Notes under the pieces: generated by a model | What the model was told of the DNA's origin: nothing | The model's database searches: none | What the model saw: the letters and a program-made list of their open reading frames with translations, nothing else | Part shown: positions 28,201-43,200 of the stretch, one piece after another | Numbering within the stretch: position 1 is the first letter of the stretch | Layout: each line of letters begins with the position of its first letter | Program-made: the position numbers and the translations under genes | DNA from: Patagioenas fasciata | Lineage: Eukaryota > Chordata > Aves > Columbiformes > Columbidae | NCBI RefSeq assembly: GCF_037038585.1 | Contig: NC_092520.1 | Span: 118,713,001-118,777,000, forward strand | DNA: 64,000 nucleotides | Direction: 5' to 3'

Positions 28201-31200
28201 CTTTTGATGCTGAAGCTCTGTGTGACTGTACAAAAACCCTCAGCATATGCAGCCATGTTCGGAGGTGTTTCTCCAGAAATTATGCATTTAAAATAGCATC
28301 CTCCAGTTCCCAGGAGGACTTCATGATTTGTCTAGGTCAGCTATACCAAACTGCAAATCAGGAGAAATGTAGTATTTCCAAAATCAGAGTTGTAGAACTT
28401 GAGTAAGAGATCTGTTAGTGCAACATATGTGTTACTGTGACTGAGGAGATTTGGAAGTGTGTGCTACACTGGTTAGGTATCGTGCAGAAAAGTGAGAGTT
28501 CAGTCTTCACTGAACTAGTGAAAATCAGTTTTTGACCATTTGAAAGCTTTCCAGTGTTTGTTTATCGCATGCTACTTTTGTATGTGCATATGTAATACGA
28601 CTTCTCTGTGGCGACCATTTACACATGCTTTTAGTTGAATGTAGGTTTAATTTTGATATGTGAGATGGTGTGTATGCAATATATTTCATGGTTCTGGGTG
28701 GAAGCTTTCCCTGGATGCCACTACCTATGGTCTCCTCCTACATGAGAATTAACACACTGTCCCAAATGGGTTTGTGTAGATGATCCAAAGTTTGCATGGT
28801 CTGCTTAAATACTGAGGCTTCAGTGCTTTCTCTTGAAATTTTGGCTGTTTAAACATGTCTTGGTTAAATTCAAGGGGAAGAGAGCTACTGATAGCTATAG
28901 CACTATTAAAAAAAAAAAAAGGAAATCACTTTTTAAGCTGTAGTAGGATTTTCAAGATTATCCAGTCATGGCCTTCACCACAGCAATTTCACTCAGACTG
29001 GGTGGGTGTGCTTCTTTTCGTAGCTTTCATGCAACTAGCTGAGCTACTTCTTACTCTCTTGTCTTGAGACTTAAAATAAAGAGAGAAACTATCTTCATGT
29101 ATAACCTCAAAATTAGAAGTTACTATACAAATGGTACTTCAGTGATGAAGTAGACCTCAATTCTAGTTTGATAGTAAGCTGAATTTTCCAACATTAAATT
29201 TTGAAATGTATGTAGCTTCTTATCCCTGCTACTTCTTAGCTGTGGATACTCTAGAAGGATTGATGTTTTGCTGTTGAAATTGATGTTTGCTCTCAACATG
29301 GGCCACATTACTAGTGAGTTACTGCATTAAAGGTAGAGCAGAATTTGATAATTTGCCTGATTCGCGTTGTCAGCGGACAGAAGGGGGAACAGATCAGTTA
29401 GATTTGCCGTTTGCTTTATCTCAACTTACAGTAACATTGTCTGCGCTATGAACTTCTGAACACAGTGAGCTTGGCATATAATGAAATATACAAAAGATTC
29501 CCACCCTTCAGAGCTGTTTTTATATGTTTATCACAAATAAGAAATTGAGTATAGTTTTAGGCCATTCTAACTCCATCATATTCCTTTACATTTTACATTT
29601 CCTACATTCCTTTACATTTACATTCCTTTCCACTACATTTTAACTGTTGAAACATGAAGAAGGATCCTTAGGTTCTTCACTGCTCTAAACCTCACTGGAT
29701 CTCTTTTCATTTGCTCATGGAGCTGCTACTTGATGGAACATGTCAATCCCAGAAATCCGGGGCTCTTTCATTCTGCCAAAATGAGACAGAGCAGTATATT
29801 GCTCAGTTTCTAGAGTAAAGCTGGTTTAGCATTGAGAATTATCATTTGCGCTGAATCACAAGACCAAATGACCATAGGCTTTTGTACAGCAATAGGCTTG
29901 AGTAAACTGCCAAAAACATGCATAAATGAAATAAGAACGGTAGCAGTAAGATCTGTGTAAAACTGAGATGAGGGCACAACCTGGCATGCAGGCAGAAGGT
30001 TCCCAACACGTTTTGTCAGAATTTGAAGGTGAACATGGAATTGCTAACTAGAACACAGGCTGCATTGGGAGGGTTGCTGAGCCTTGCTCCTTTGAGTTAA
30101 TTCAGGTGACAAGTGTGTATAAAATTATAAACAGTGCAGTACTTTTTTTTCTTCTAATTCTAAATGGCTAGAATTTTATGGAAAAGTGAACTTTTCCATT
30201 TCCTTTCTCTCATTGTAGCACAAATTTTGAGTGAATACAGACCAAACTGGATCAGAGGACTGATCTAAGGCTAGCAGCAAAAGTAGGCTGGTCTAAAACT
30301 GCATCAAGGTTAAAATTAATAGATGTTTATCTCTTGCTGTGGAAAGGAGAGAGTAGCATGTATGATAAAATTAGTCTCTACAGCACATCCAAAAGCAGCT
30401 GACAGACAGTGACTGAAGGATAGCAAACTGAAGTCCTGGGATAGGAAGGAGCAACTGGGACTAAAACATTGTTTGACAGAAGAAAGACTTCTGCATATAT
30501 AGCCTGCCACCTTTTTCTAGCATAGCTTCATGCTCTGAAAGGGTGTCTCTGAGCTTTTTCATTCACATATGTCTTTCTAATCAAGTTAGGCAAGATGAAT
30601 CACAATCTTTGTCTGGTTTTAAGCCTAATGGAACTTATTTCAAACAATACTGCCACAGTATTCCTCTCATCTTCTTTATGTTAGCATCAGAACCATGTTA
30701 CTTCTAAGTGGAATCAACTGTGTGAGATTGGATGAGGACAATTTTTTTAAAAAAAAACTTGCATTTTAGCTGTGTTGGTGACCAGAGGTGATTCACTGTA
30801 TTGCTGCACTACCACTAATGCTGACAAAGATCAGCAAACTCTATGTGTGAGAGGGGGTGAAGATGCAAGTGTACGGTGGTGCAGCTTGCTCTATGCCTTG
30901 CTGTGAAACTTCATTATTAAGCTTTCAGAGCTGTTTTCAAGCTATTTTCAGGGCAATAGCTAGATTTGGAGAGGAAAAAAAAAAAAAAAAAACTTTGAAA
31001 ACTTGAAGTTGTCAAAGGACCATCTTTCACAGAGGAAAAAATACTGTTCAGCATATAAAGCTTAATGGGAAGTGGTACAGCCAGTGAAGTTTTGCAATAA
31101 TAAATCTGTCTTTTTAATTTGACTAGAAAAAGGCTAGTGAAAAGCATGCAGAGAACAAGGTACAAACATCACTTAACTGGAAATCTGAATGTCTGCCACA

Positions 31201-34200
31201 AGGTCGAGAGAGCTGGTGTTACAGAAGAGATGTTTCTCTTGGCTTGTCCTCAGGCAAGTTCAGGTAGTAAGCTTACTTTACCTATCCTGAAGCAGATCTT
31301 TTGAAAGCTCCTCAATATGCCAAAATATTTGAGGTACTGGAACAGATTTTTCTAAAGTAATGTCTTTTCCTTCCAAATAAGACTGAATAATTTTCTAGGT
31401 AATAGTGACATAAATATTTTACCTGTTGTCTTCAAGATTGAAATTCCATAAAGCTACTGATTATGTCACTTGCTGATGTAGAGGGAAATGTTGACTTTCA
31501 CTGTGCAATCAAAGAGATAGTAAGTTAAAGAAGAAATATCCGTGTGACTTTTATTGGCCAGACTTAGACTAACAGCTATAAAAACAGAGATGGGAAGGTG
31601 GGTCAGGTACTCCTTTTGAACCTGCGTACTGGTAACATTTTCTTACATTCACAATTACCATCTAACTTTGACGGACTGTAAGACACCTTGTATTCTGCAA
31701 GAACTTCCTGAATTTAATAAAGGAGAGACTTTTCATTTAGAATAAAATAGTGTAGCAGAAGCTTAGAATTTATTTTCAAGTTCAGGTGCTAAACAGCCCT
31801 TAGGTCGCATCAGTACCACCCTATTGCTCTCTGGGTCTCTGTGTTGACTTGTTTTTTACTGTGTATTGGGAACTTTGTTCAGTGTCTGCTTTTGTTGTTA
31901 GGTGGTTTATAAGCATTGTACCTGGGTGGTTGCTGGGATGTTAGAATTTAAAAGGCAGAATAGCATACTTTTGCAGAAAATCCTCAGAGCTCATTATGCA
32001 CTTTGTTTTACCCAAGTAACATTAGCATGAAGTGTGATATATGAGAATAGAAGACCTAGTCTATTGAAGAAGTAGATTAACTTATGAATTGCACATGTGA
32101 AAAGTTGTCGAGGTTTGATTACAGGGTGACAATAAAATCGTGGTAGATTTATTGTTAGCCCTCTCTCTCCCCTTCCCACTCAGGACAGGCGATCGGGAGG
32201 GAAAGAAGGACTGAGAGAAGCGAGTTGGAAAAATTAAAAATGTTTTACTAATGCTACTAATAAAAATAGAGAAAATACTACAAAATACACAAAACCAATC
32301 TCGAAAGTCCCGGCAAATGCTCCAGCAGAGGTAGGGCTGGCACCCAGAAGTCCTGAGTTGGACTCTGCATCCAGCCGGAACTGGATTCAGTCTGTCACTA
32401 GGCCTCAGTTTGGAGGGGCGACTTGCAAGGTCCTTTCCTCATGTCGACCATAAGGGAAAGGGGATGAGATCCTGGTGATCTCCCACTTTTATACAAAGTA
32501 TCATGTGAATGGAATGGAATGGAATGCTTAGTTGGTCTGTTCCAGTTCACCTCCTGCTTGCACATATGACAAGATGCATCATTATCAAATGATCTTGCAT
32601 TCCATTGCTATGTCTACCAAAACATGTATCTAGCTTTTCAGAAAACTGCAGTTAATAAAAAGACTTTAGCTAACAGGGAAATTCACTAAAAGATAAACGT
32701 GTTTTTAACAAAACCAGGACAAAAATATTGCAACTTTTTTCTTAAATTCTTTAGTTAAAAATACTTAGGACATAAATGAAACTTTCACCTATTTGATAGG
32801 TAAAAATATAGTATTTACAGTATTTAATGCCATTTTTTTTGTTTGGGATTGTGGTGTATGACTTCTGAGTAAAAACTTAATGTGAGGTTAGATGTAAATG
32901 AGGTAGAGTTTTTGTGGTTCCTGTTGTTTTGACCCTGTTGTATGTATTCCATTGACATTTTTCTAATATGGCTATCCTTATGGAAATTCATGTCTAATAA
33001 TACCAAAAGAGCTGAATGCTAACTCTGTAAATATGTTTTAGTTTTTTTTTTTAGAGAAAAAGGCATGAAGTGTTGGTGTCTGTCAGATATTAGAAAGCAC
33101 TAGTGTTTCTGAATGAAGTTATCTTTTTTGTTGTAGTCATGTTCAAACAATGCGAATACCGTATCAGTTCAATGAGCATGTATCTCAATCAGTAAGCTGT
33201 CTAAAAAATACTGCATTCATAAACATATTTACCTTTTTTCCTTTTCCAGCAAGTCTTTTTTACTTGAGGTTTCACTCCCTTGTGTTTGAATCCACATCTT
33301 TAACTCCTTTGTGAGGTTCAGTACCTCTGAGTGGTAGTCTTTATGTGCAAATATTGACCGAGTCCAGTCTTAAAATATGTGGGAACAAGCACCACCTTCC
33401 TTTTTATTTCGGAAACACATCCTGGTGTTTAACAATTCCATCATAACACCTGCTCATTCTTTTATTTGAGAAAGATGGAAAAGGGCACTTCATTTTAAAA
33501 TCTCTCTTCATTTTTGCTGAGAACCAAGTTAACTGCTGAGTGCAGCTCATCTGTTGGTAGATGTAAGGCGACTACCTAGCAAGAAAGCTGACATTCTGTC
33601 TTTGGAGTGAGGTGTATCTGTGTTCTCTGGTATATACCAACATATGGCTATCCTGTAAGTATAATAATGGTTTTATTTTCTGTTCACTGGCAACAGCTGG
33701 AAAAGTATCTGGATCCAGATTTGCAAAATCAAATGGAAAGTTTTCCCTTTGCACAGTGACCCCACTGGGATATAGATGTCCACTTCCTCCTTTGTAAAAG
33801 TCAAGGCAAGTAAGTGTTGGAGAGCTGTGGACAGTCCTTGTGGTTGTATGTCTGGAATGAGAACTGGTTATGTATTAAAGGTTTCCTTGAGTTCTTGTAT
33901 AGACAAATCTTAAGTTTGTTTACATTATTATAAACAAGAGATTTTCAAGGAACCCTCGCTTGCCATCTCTTGGGTAAAACTTAAATAGCGGTGGCAGCTT
34001 TACAATAAATACACTTACAGCTTCTGGACTTCCCATATATTTATTGCAAAGGTTCATGTGTGCTATTCAGTCCTGACACTTCAGCACCCTCCTGTTTAGA
34101 TGAGTTATTTACAAGCTTATAAAGCTGTTATCCTTAACTCCAAGCATGTTATTTTTTGTATTCTTTCTTGTCAAGTTGCAGTGAAAATCTTCACTTAACC

Positions 34201-37200
34201 AAACCAGTCTGCTTTGTCAGTTTGGCTTACTGGTAACAGTATTAAAGGTTTTAACTTAGAGTCATAACAAACTGTAGATTGCTTTCAAAATGTTAAACTG
34301 ACCACTGAAATGGAATAGTTGTGTAAAAAGGCTTTTCCATTCAAAGATTCAGTGTTAGCAGACTTCTAGCAGTTCTTGTTAATGAAGAAATTCCCTGGAT
34401 AAAGTTCTGATAAATTTTAGAACAGTTTTATCTCGCACAATTAGTGCATTTTGATTGCTTGAAATAACAGAACTGTCTCTTCTCATCAGCTGTACATCAG
34501 CTGCACTTCACAGAAGTAACTAGCTGAAATTATAAAAGCAGTGGAGCCTGCTGAGCGCTTTTAGTATCATGTATTCCTTCAGCAGAGCACCTTCAGTTGT
34601 ACAAGTAGCCTTTTGGTTGTTGGATGGGATTCAGGCTGAGAGAAGAATCCCTGGCCCCTCAGGGGAAGGTGAGGAAAGAAAGAAGATACAACACTAACTT
34701 CAGGGTGCATTAGTTGGAGCTGATAGCTTTGGACAGCCAGTTTCTTTCTTTGGTACCGGCTCTTAGCCCTGTGTTGACTGACATTAACAGGACAATTCAG
34801 TTGTCAAACTGCGAGCTGCAGGTGGCATTTAAGAAGCATTTAAGTGCGCTCGGAACATCCGCGTGGCAGATGCAGAGCGAGATCCGAGCTCCAAGCTGAC
34901 TGCTGGATATAATGTGGAATATTAAAGGGCATTTTGGGTTGTGCCCTAGATGGTATTCTCACTAGATGCCTACATGTAGGCACCAAATAAATCTATCAGG
35001 AATGATAGTGAAGTGATCATACACTTTCTAATGCAAATGAAGCGTTCTTATAGTTTCTTCTTTCACTGACTTTGAGAAACCAGCATGTAGAAACAGACAA
35101 CATCTTTCAATACAGGGAGCGTTAATTCTTTGTCATTCAGTGAGAGTTTTGTATTCCATACTTGGTTTTAGAGTTGAGTATATGTACTGTCTTACAGATT
35201 AAGTATTGTGTATTTTCACACTAAGTATACTGAATTCAAAGTAATGCTTAAACGTAACATTTTCATCTTAAAAAAATGACTGATAATAGCAAAAAAAAAT
35301 TATGAATCTGTTGGTCAACTTCTTCCTCATAATCATGGTCTGGAACATGTTTACAACAAAGATGAAAAATAAGTCTTTATTGTATAACTCTTTTAAAAAC
35401 ACTCAAGGAAGTTACATGTCAGGATTTGTAATAAGACCTGTCCTAGTACATCTCCACATGCATTTAAGTACAGCTATTACAAATTGAAATAGTTTGTTGT
35501 GTACTCTGAGGTATCTGAAGTAAATTAGTAGTTTCTGAAATAATGTAAAGTTTGCAATGAACAAATAGTTCTGTTGATAGACTTTCTTCTTCTCTCATGC
35601 CCTTTTCCAGTGTAGTCTGGAAACTACTCTTCCCCTACCTTTCCTTTTGAAATATACTTTCTTTTTTAATCTCAGGCTCTAAATTTTCCTATCTGTGGAT
35701 TTTGAAAATACCTTGTCTGTCTATACTACATCTTGACATACTGATCTACCTCATGCTACCTGAAAAGTTCAACGGAGATTAGTAGTCCATAATTGACACT
35801 TACCCTTTTCTCAGATGAGGCACACCTAGTTGGGCATCTCTGAAGAACTGGAAGACCTGCCACTTCATTGGCAATTTGAAAAGCTCACACAGGGACAGCT
35901 ATCGAGATAGATCTTTAAATGGATAAAAAGGGAAATGAAATAACTGTGCTGTTTGGGACAAACATAGCAGTTTGAGTAAAGATGGTTTGATTGCTGGTGC
36001 TCAGAAGCATGTTGACTGTCTGGCTGTGGGGTACTAGTCCAAGGAACAGGTCTTGAGTGTGTTTTGCATAGGGTAACTGCTAGGGCTCCACTGAAGTGCC
36101 ACTGCTAGGTTTCTAAAACAAAACAAGGTGTTAACTATATACATTATTTGTAGTGACAGTGGTAATGTTACTTAGAGAATAAGATGTTACTATCTTTCTT
36201 CTTGCCAAAAGTTTGGAAGTCTACAGTTGGAAGGGATTTCTTGATGCCTTGTGGCACTTCTGTTCTAAGCTGACACCTCATTAGCTGGACCACTGAACTA
36301 ACGATGAGGTAGCAAAAGTGTAATTTACAGGATTCTCAGAAAATGTCAGGCTTTGGACTCTAGGTATCATGAGTTCAAGTTAAATCTATGAAATAAAGCT
36401 TGTAACTCACTTGAGGTAATTCTGCAGTTGTGAAAAGGAATGCTGCCTCAAATGTGGAGGAGGGAGAAGAAAGGTTAATTCAGACTTTTTTTTTTGGCAT
36501 GTGTAGCCTTCCACTGAAGGCTCCTGGGTTGGAACTCTGCAAATTAAAATCTGCTGTCTGTAAGCACCCAGATCTTTCACAGACTTAAGGAAGGATTTTG
36601 ATCATGGTAGGAAAGCTGGATATTTTTACAGGCACTCTGACAGAGGTCATAAGGAGTAAAATGAGGGTTGGAGTGTTTTGGGGTTGTTTGGGTTTAATGG
36701 TTGTTTGTTGTGGTTGTCCTCCCCCCCAAATTCTGGTTGGAAATGAGAGATGAACATATTTAACACTAGGATGAGCCACCCTATAGCATTAACCATTGTT
36801 TTAAAATTTGAACAGTGGCCTTGGGATGAAAGACTTCATGTTTAATTGCTAATTTTGAGTTGCCACAAACTCTATTGTTACTTGTTATCTTGTTTCTCTC
36901 CCTTACTAGCCTTTCTTTTGGAAACTAAGTACAAGGTAAATTCTTCTTTACTGAAGCTAAATGCATTTAAATAATTTCTCTTGTTACTGGTCATCTATTT
37001 TTCTTAATAGTAGGGTATATAATGAATTCTTTATAAACACCTTTCTAAACACTCATGCCATAATTGTGTATAATTTACAAAAAATCCCTCTGCAGGAATC
37101 ATATACTAACTTTATAAAGTCTAGCATTTTTTAGGATTCTAAAAAAAAAAAATCTTCACTGTAATGAGATTAAACAGGTTGATGTTTTGTAACAAAGTTG

Positions 37201-40200
37201 TCATGCTTATTTCAAAAGTTTGAAGTTGTGAAACTAGAAATATTTTAAAGGCAAATTTTTTGTGACCTGTCTGTTAAGTCAGAAGTTGAAGTTTTTTCTT
37301 CTGAAACTGATAGTATAACCTGAGTTATTTCAGATGTCTCCAAGAAGCTGTCGAGTGTATTAATCTTGAAACTTGATATGTTGAAGCCTGAAGTTGTTTT
37401 TATTAATTTTTTAACATCCTAGAAATCTTTCTAAATGACAGGTTTTGGAAATACTCATGAATTTTTCCGCTGTGCTCTCATTCTTAAATAGCTTATTCAG
37501 CTTGTCATCAGAAATCTTTTTGAAGGTGTGTTGTAACAGATAATACCAAGAGATTCAAGTCATCCTCAGATGACTGTTATATGTGAATTCATTGTACCTG
37601 ACTGTCAAATATGTATTTATCTATTTAGGTTCAGACAAAGAAGGAAGAAACTTTGCCACCATCACTTAGTCAAAACATTCCAACTTTCTATTTTCCTCGA
37701 GGATGTCCTAAGGAAAAAGTGAATATAGATGCTGTGATTGCCAAAATTGAGAGAACATTCTCTGAGTTTCCAAATGAGAGGGCAACATTAGAAGACATGG
37801 GGAAGGTTGCAAAGGTGAGAACTTGCTGTCTCTCTGCTTTTAGAACTGTTCACCTAAGGAAAGGAAACATGAGTTCCACATGCTTTTTCTTACATTGTGT
37901 ATTTTCATCTCCTACAATGTAGAAATTCAACATTGTTTATAGCACAGTTGTGTGGAAATCTTTGCATTAATTATGTCTTAAGTATCCCTACATACTGCTT
38001 ACAAAAAGAAACAAACTTTACAACAAAACTTGAACTATTTTTTTTGTTGCATAAACAACCAAATACTGAAGGGCACATTCTGTGTTCTTATTGACCAACA
38101 GACTTAAGGCAAAAGCACTGTTAATATGCATTTTGTTTTCAAGTGTCCACAGTTTTTTCTTATTCAGCATTATCATGAACATCCATTGTAAAGACATTGA
38201 AGGACAGAATGGTTTGGTAACTTGAGATTATAGACCTGTCATTATTACTGAAGAGATAATTTAGATTTATGGCAGAGAATACTGAGCTTAGAAAGTGGGA
38301 AATATTTTTTTATTTCTGTGTAAAAGACAATAAGCTAGTTAAATTAAGTTTCTATTTTGTTACATTGAATCAACACGTTAAATACTACTGCAAGTCATGG
38401 TCTTGGTAATGCATCTCAGGTTCTCATCCCTGTTTCTGTCAGTTTGTGTTTAAAGTCCAGGGTCTAGAAAATAGAAACAAAGACTTTTCACAAGAGCAGG
38501 ACTGGGGATTCAGAAACTCCTTGTTTGCCTCAGCAGAAGCATTTAACCGCGAAGCCGAATGATAGGATTCCTGCCTTCCACAGCTCCTTTCCATGTACAA
38601 GTGAGGAGAGGTAGAAGAGATCCTTCCCTTTCAACAAGGAAGGTGGAAGGGTCCAGTCCCCTGCGATTCGGTGGTGAAAGGCAGCCTCCTAAAGCATAGG
38701 GAAAATCCTCAAAGTCTGAGAACAGTATTCATAAAACTCAATTTTTTAAGATTTTTTTAAAGTACTGGTTAAAGTATGGCATGAGAAGTAACTGCTCCAT
38801 GTGACCTTATACATCCTGCTGTATTCACGAACTTGTTTGAGATCCACATGAGATTCTCAGCGATGACAGCATGACTGACTACACAAAATCATAATTTTAG
38901 GTGAGAATCACAGAATGTCCTGAGTTGAAAGGGACCCACAATGATCATCAAATCCAACTCCTGTCCCTGCATGTGACAACCCCACAGTTCACGCCATGTG
39001 TCTGAGGGTGTTGTCCAGTGTCTTCTTGAACACTGTCAGGCTTGGGGCCGTGACACCTCCCTGGGGAGCCTGTTCCAGTGCTCCACCACCCTCTGGGGGA
39101 AGAACCTTTTCCTCATGTCCAACCTGAACCTCCCCTGGCACATCTTCCTGCCATTCCCTTGGGTCCTGTCACTGGTCACCAGAGAGAAGAGATCAGCGCC
39201 TGCCCCTCATCCTCCCCTTGTGAGGAAGCTGTAGCCCCATGAGGTCTCCTCTCAGTTGCCTCTTCTCCACGCTGAACAAACCAAGTGACTTTAGCCACTC
39301 CTCATACGGTTTTGCCTCCAAACCCTTCAACAACTTTGTAGCCCTCTTCTGGACATTCTCCAGTGGCTTCATATCCTTTTTATACTGTGGCACCCAGCTG
39401 TGACCCAGAGGGCCATGAAGTTGGTGAAGAGGTAGGTACTTACCTCTTATGACTGAGAAAACTTGGAGCAGACACAGAAACAGCCCTGTAGATATATGGG
39501 AGTATTGAAGTTGTGAAGGTGTGACTTTTGGGGATCCTGAAGCAAGATCCTGCTGCTCAGGGCAGGCTGACCTACCACTTAAAATTGGGTAGAAGACATG
39601 CATGCATATGCAAGGATGTAGACAAGTTGAGCCATCCTCTGAACCAGACAAATATAAACTTGCTCCAGTTCAGAAGTTGTGTAACTGTTTGTGTTGTCTT
39701 GAGCTCAGCTTGAAGATATCCAGCCCTTTAGCAGAGCTTATTAATGTGGAGTCTGTTCAGCTGCTTGGAGCATGGACAGAGCAGACATGTGACTGCATTC
39801 ATCTGTTAGCAGTGCTGCAAGTTGCCCTGTGTTTTGCTTTCCACTTTTGGATTTCAGCTTAAAGCAGTTGCTTAAAATTCTTTTGGAAAGTGCAGTTGGT
39901 CTCAGAGACAGTTTAAAAAAAATCTGTGCCTTAATGTTTTCTTCTTAACGCTTGGAAAACGTAATTTTTGAAAGATTTATAAATGAGGGAGTAACCCTCA
40001 GATAAGCAATCGATGAATGACTTCGTGTATACTTTAATTCTAGGCTTGTGAATGCCCGCTTTACTGGAAAGGTCCTTTGTTTTATTGTGCTGGAGGTGAA
40101 CGAACAGGATATGTGTCAGTTCATAAATTTGTTGCGATGTGGCGGAAGTAAGTAGATTACTTTTTTTAGAAGTACTGCATTTTTTTAATTGAAATGTGAT

Positions 40201-43200
40201 ATTTTAAGCTCTGAATGAAATCTAATCTGTAAAGGGGAATAAAACATTTTCCCGTAATCAGCTATTGACAGCAAACTTGTACCTGGGAAAATGGAAGTAA
40301 ATCATCACTTTAACTTAAACAAACAAATCTTTATTTACAGTGTTCATAAATTTGTAAAGTGTTTGGTAAATGACTGGCCATTTATGGGAAAAGTGAAAAC
40401 CATGGCCATAACTTTTAGATGCCAGTTCTGGACAAATTACTTTTTCTTTTTTCTAGTTCTCCTTACGGTTTTAAGTGAAAAATGTCCTTTCACGTAATCA
40501 ATAACATGGAGTACCCACCTCCTTTAATATAAATGTATGATACAGTACTGCTTTGGTAAGTTTACTTGGAGTGTACTTTGCCATTTGTAATTAGCTCTCG
40601 AATTAAATGTTGTGGTTGCCATTTCGTAGGCCTTGCTCTGGGATGCCCATACAAGGTAGCTTGAGCAATTTTCTGTGTAGAGTATTAAATGGAAATATTT
40701 ACATTTCAGAATACTTCAGACCTGCTATGACGATGCTGCAAAGTTTGTTCATCTTCTAATGAACCCTGGATGCAACTACTTGGTGCAGGAAGACTTCATT
40801 CCTTTTTTACAAGTAAATTGCAACTAAAACTAGTTCTGGAAACACAACAAAATTATGAGCTGGCAGAGTCCTGGTTTTTGAGTTTGGTTTGTTCTTGTTT
40901 GGTTGTTTTTTTGTGTTGTTTTGGTTTTTTGTTTTGTTTTTCTTTTTTTTTAGCTAAACATACTTTTTCATGGTATTTGTTAAAGTTTATTGATAGTATT
41001 TAGTGTAACTCACTTCATATGGTCCACTGAGATGCTAATGAGTGACTTATTTTACAGTTAATAATTTTTTATAAAGTAAGACCTTTTTAAGAGCTATAGT
41101 AAGATGCAAGTATTTAAAATTGCTTGCAGGAATACTACATGTATCAGAGAGTCCTTATGGTTTAGAAAAGCAGGGCATCTTTAAGTCAAAGATGCCCTTT
41201 GACAGGCAAAGTGGCATATGAATTCCAGGCCTAATACAGTTTCTCTCAAAGAGTGGCAAACACCACCTTTGCTAATGAATGAACAAAACCTACGTTAGCT
41301 TTTACTGAATCATAGTCAGCCACAGAATTACAAGCTACAATGGTCAACAGTGTTCAAAATAATCTTCCCATATAAAATACAGGAAAGCTTTTGTTTATCT
41401 GGCTTCTTTAAAAGATTATTTTTTAAAAGTCAGCAGTTTTATTTGCATGAAGCATGTTCCAATTGTAATTATCATTAATGATTGTGGTAGTTAATTTGAA
41501 CTGTTTTGGCTAAGGAAGCAGAATTGCTGTTCTGTGTGAATTTATATAGTCACTATTGAATACTGTTTGGGATGTTGTTATTCCTTTTCTTGTAGGATGT
41601 GGTGAATAGTCATCCTGGCCTATCATTTTTAAAAGAAGCAGCTGAATTTCATTCTCGGTACATCACCACAGTAAGTGATTTTTTTTTTTTAATTTGGAAA
41701 AGCTACTTTTTGTTAAGTAAGCAGGAAAAACAATTATTAAGATTAGTCAATATGTATAAACATCTTCATCTATGGAGAAAAGGTATATATTCTGTCAGTC
41801 TTCATTTCTTCATAACTAGAAATCTTGTGAAGAAAGACTCAATTTCTTAAGCGTTTTTTCTTAACTTCTATAAGAATTTGCTGAACTTAATACTAATAGC
41901 AAAAGCACTGAATTGTAGTAGTGTAGGATAAGTTAATGAACAGTAAATGAAGAGCAGACTGTTATCTTAAACACTTGATTGTGGCTATAGACTGCACTGA
42001 TTAGAATCTTGACCTTACTCTTGGTTTTATGAAACGGAATTTTGAATGAAAGGTCTACGTTAACGTGATTATGTTCAGTATTAAGTAAAATAATGGTAAT
42101 ATCGAAGCTGCTTGCCACTTTACTCTCTTGGGATTTTTCTTTCTAAGCAGGTTTTAGACATGAAAACTTCCATTTCTCTCTTCCCAGGGTTATGTGACTA
42201 AAGTATTTGTTCTGCGCCCAAGGGAAAAATCAGTGACATTAAATTTTCTCATCTGTAGACTAGACAGCTGATTCCACTGAAGTCTCAGAAGATTAAAATT
42301 CTTCAAAATGACATTCAGTTCACTTTGTGCATGTGAAAAATACCTTAATGAATGTTCTCTGACAAAAAACCATGTAGAGTTCATCATCTTTTATCCAGTT
42401 TATACTTTGACCCAGACCAAACTGTGGCAGATTTTTGAAAGCATTTGGTTTTGGTTCCTCATATCCTTCTTGTAGAAACTGCCAGCCTATCAAGTATGTC
42501 TGACTGCATTAGGTTTTGCTTCTTGTTATAATGATTACATGAGCTCCCAGAACTTTCTTGTCAGATGTCACTGAAGGAAATGTTCTGCCTCTGAGTAGTT
42601 TTGTTCTTTAATGGATTCTGGGTTGTCTCAAAGCCTGCTCTGCTTAAAATTGTCCTGAAGGACCATGGGAGGGAAAATGTCCTGCCATTCGTAGTTACTT
42701 TTCTTTGGACGAACAGGTTAATTTGACTAGGCCTGAGTGTAGCAATATTGAATAAATTAGTGCTGGCGGTACTTTACTAGCAAAATTGAGTATGATCTTC
42801 AACAGAAATCTGTGTTAAATCAAACATTCCAAAAGTAAACTAGTATTGTTGTGAATATAGCAAGAATATTTGGAATACTACTCCATAGATCAAGAAACAG
42901 CAGGACTATCTGCCCTGTCTTGTCCTGTTTTAGGATGGAGTAACTGTTGCTCAATACAACCTTCTAAAATTCTGTCCTGCGCGTTATTAGTAATAATTAC
43001 GGATGTTTCTTCTGTAAGATGAAGTAAGGCACTTCATACCTTCGTTCAAAGTAGCTTTACCTTGCTACGTGAAGCTTCATCTGAAGGATTTTGTCAGCAT
43101 TGCAGTTGAATATGTAATGTCTGTTCATGCTAACTTCCAGTTACAAGATAAACGATCTGGTTTTCTGCTGTATTTGTTTGTATATACATACATGTATACC

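Larger units (their letters stand above)
22542..37628 (+). other. PPP2R3B: PPP2R3B long intron, part downstream of the alternative exon
   Basis: About 15 kb of AT-rich intron ending at the acceptor TTTATCTATTTAG (37628). It holds homopolymer tracts (for example 26430-26445, 27920-27936, 30975-30992), a short ACATT/CCTTT repetitive patch (29577-29640), a solo LTR (32106-32721), a CpG-containing patch (34790-34900) and a GT-rich stretch (36660-36720). No further coding exon is supported. Confidence 0.7.

Noticed and set aside
38520-38700. Structured-looking GC patch in intron 3 as a possible tRNA-like or small RNA gene
   Set aside because: No A-box/B-box pair or cloverleaf could be drawn, and no snRNA or snoRNA box set is present.
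38998-39234. Paired similar open frames at 38998 and 60035 as a small gene family
   Set aside because: Both are antisense translation of the same CR1 3' end.
39193-39651. 152-codon minus-strand open frame as a host gene
   Set aside because: Its second half is the CR1 reverse-transcriptase C-terminus, and the first half is unrelated flanking sequence fused by chance.
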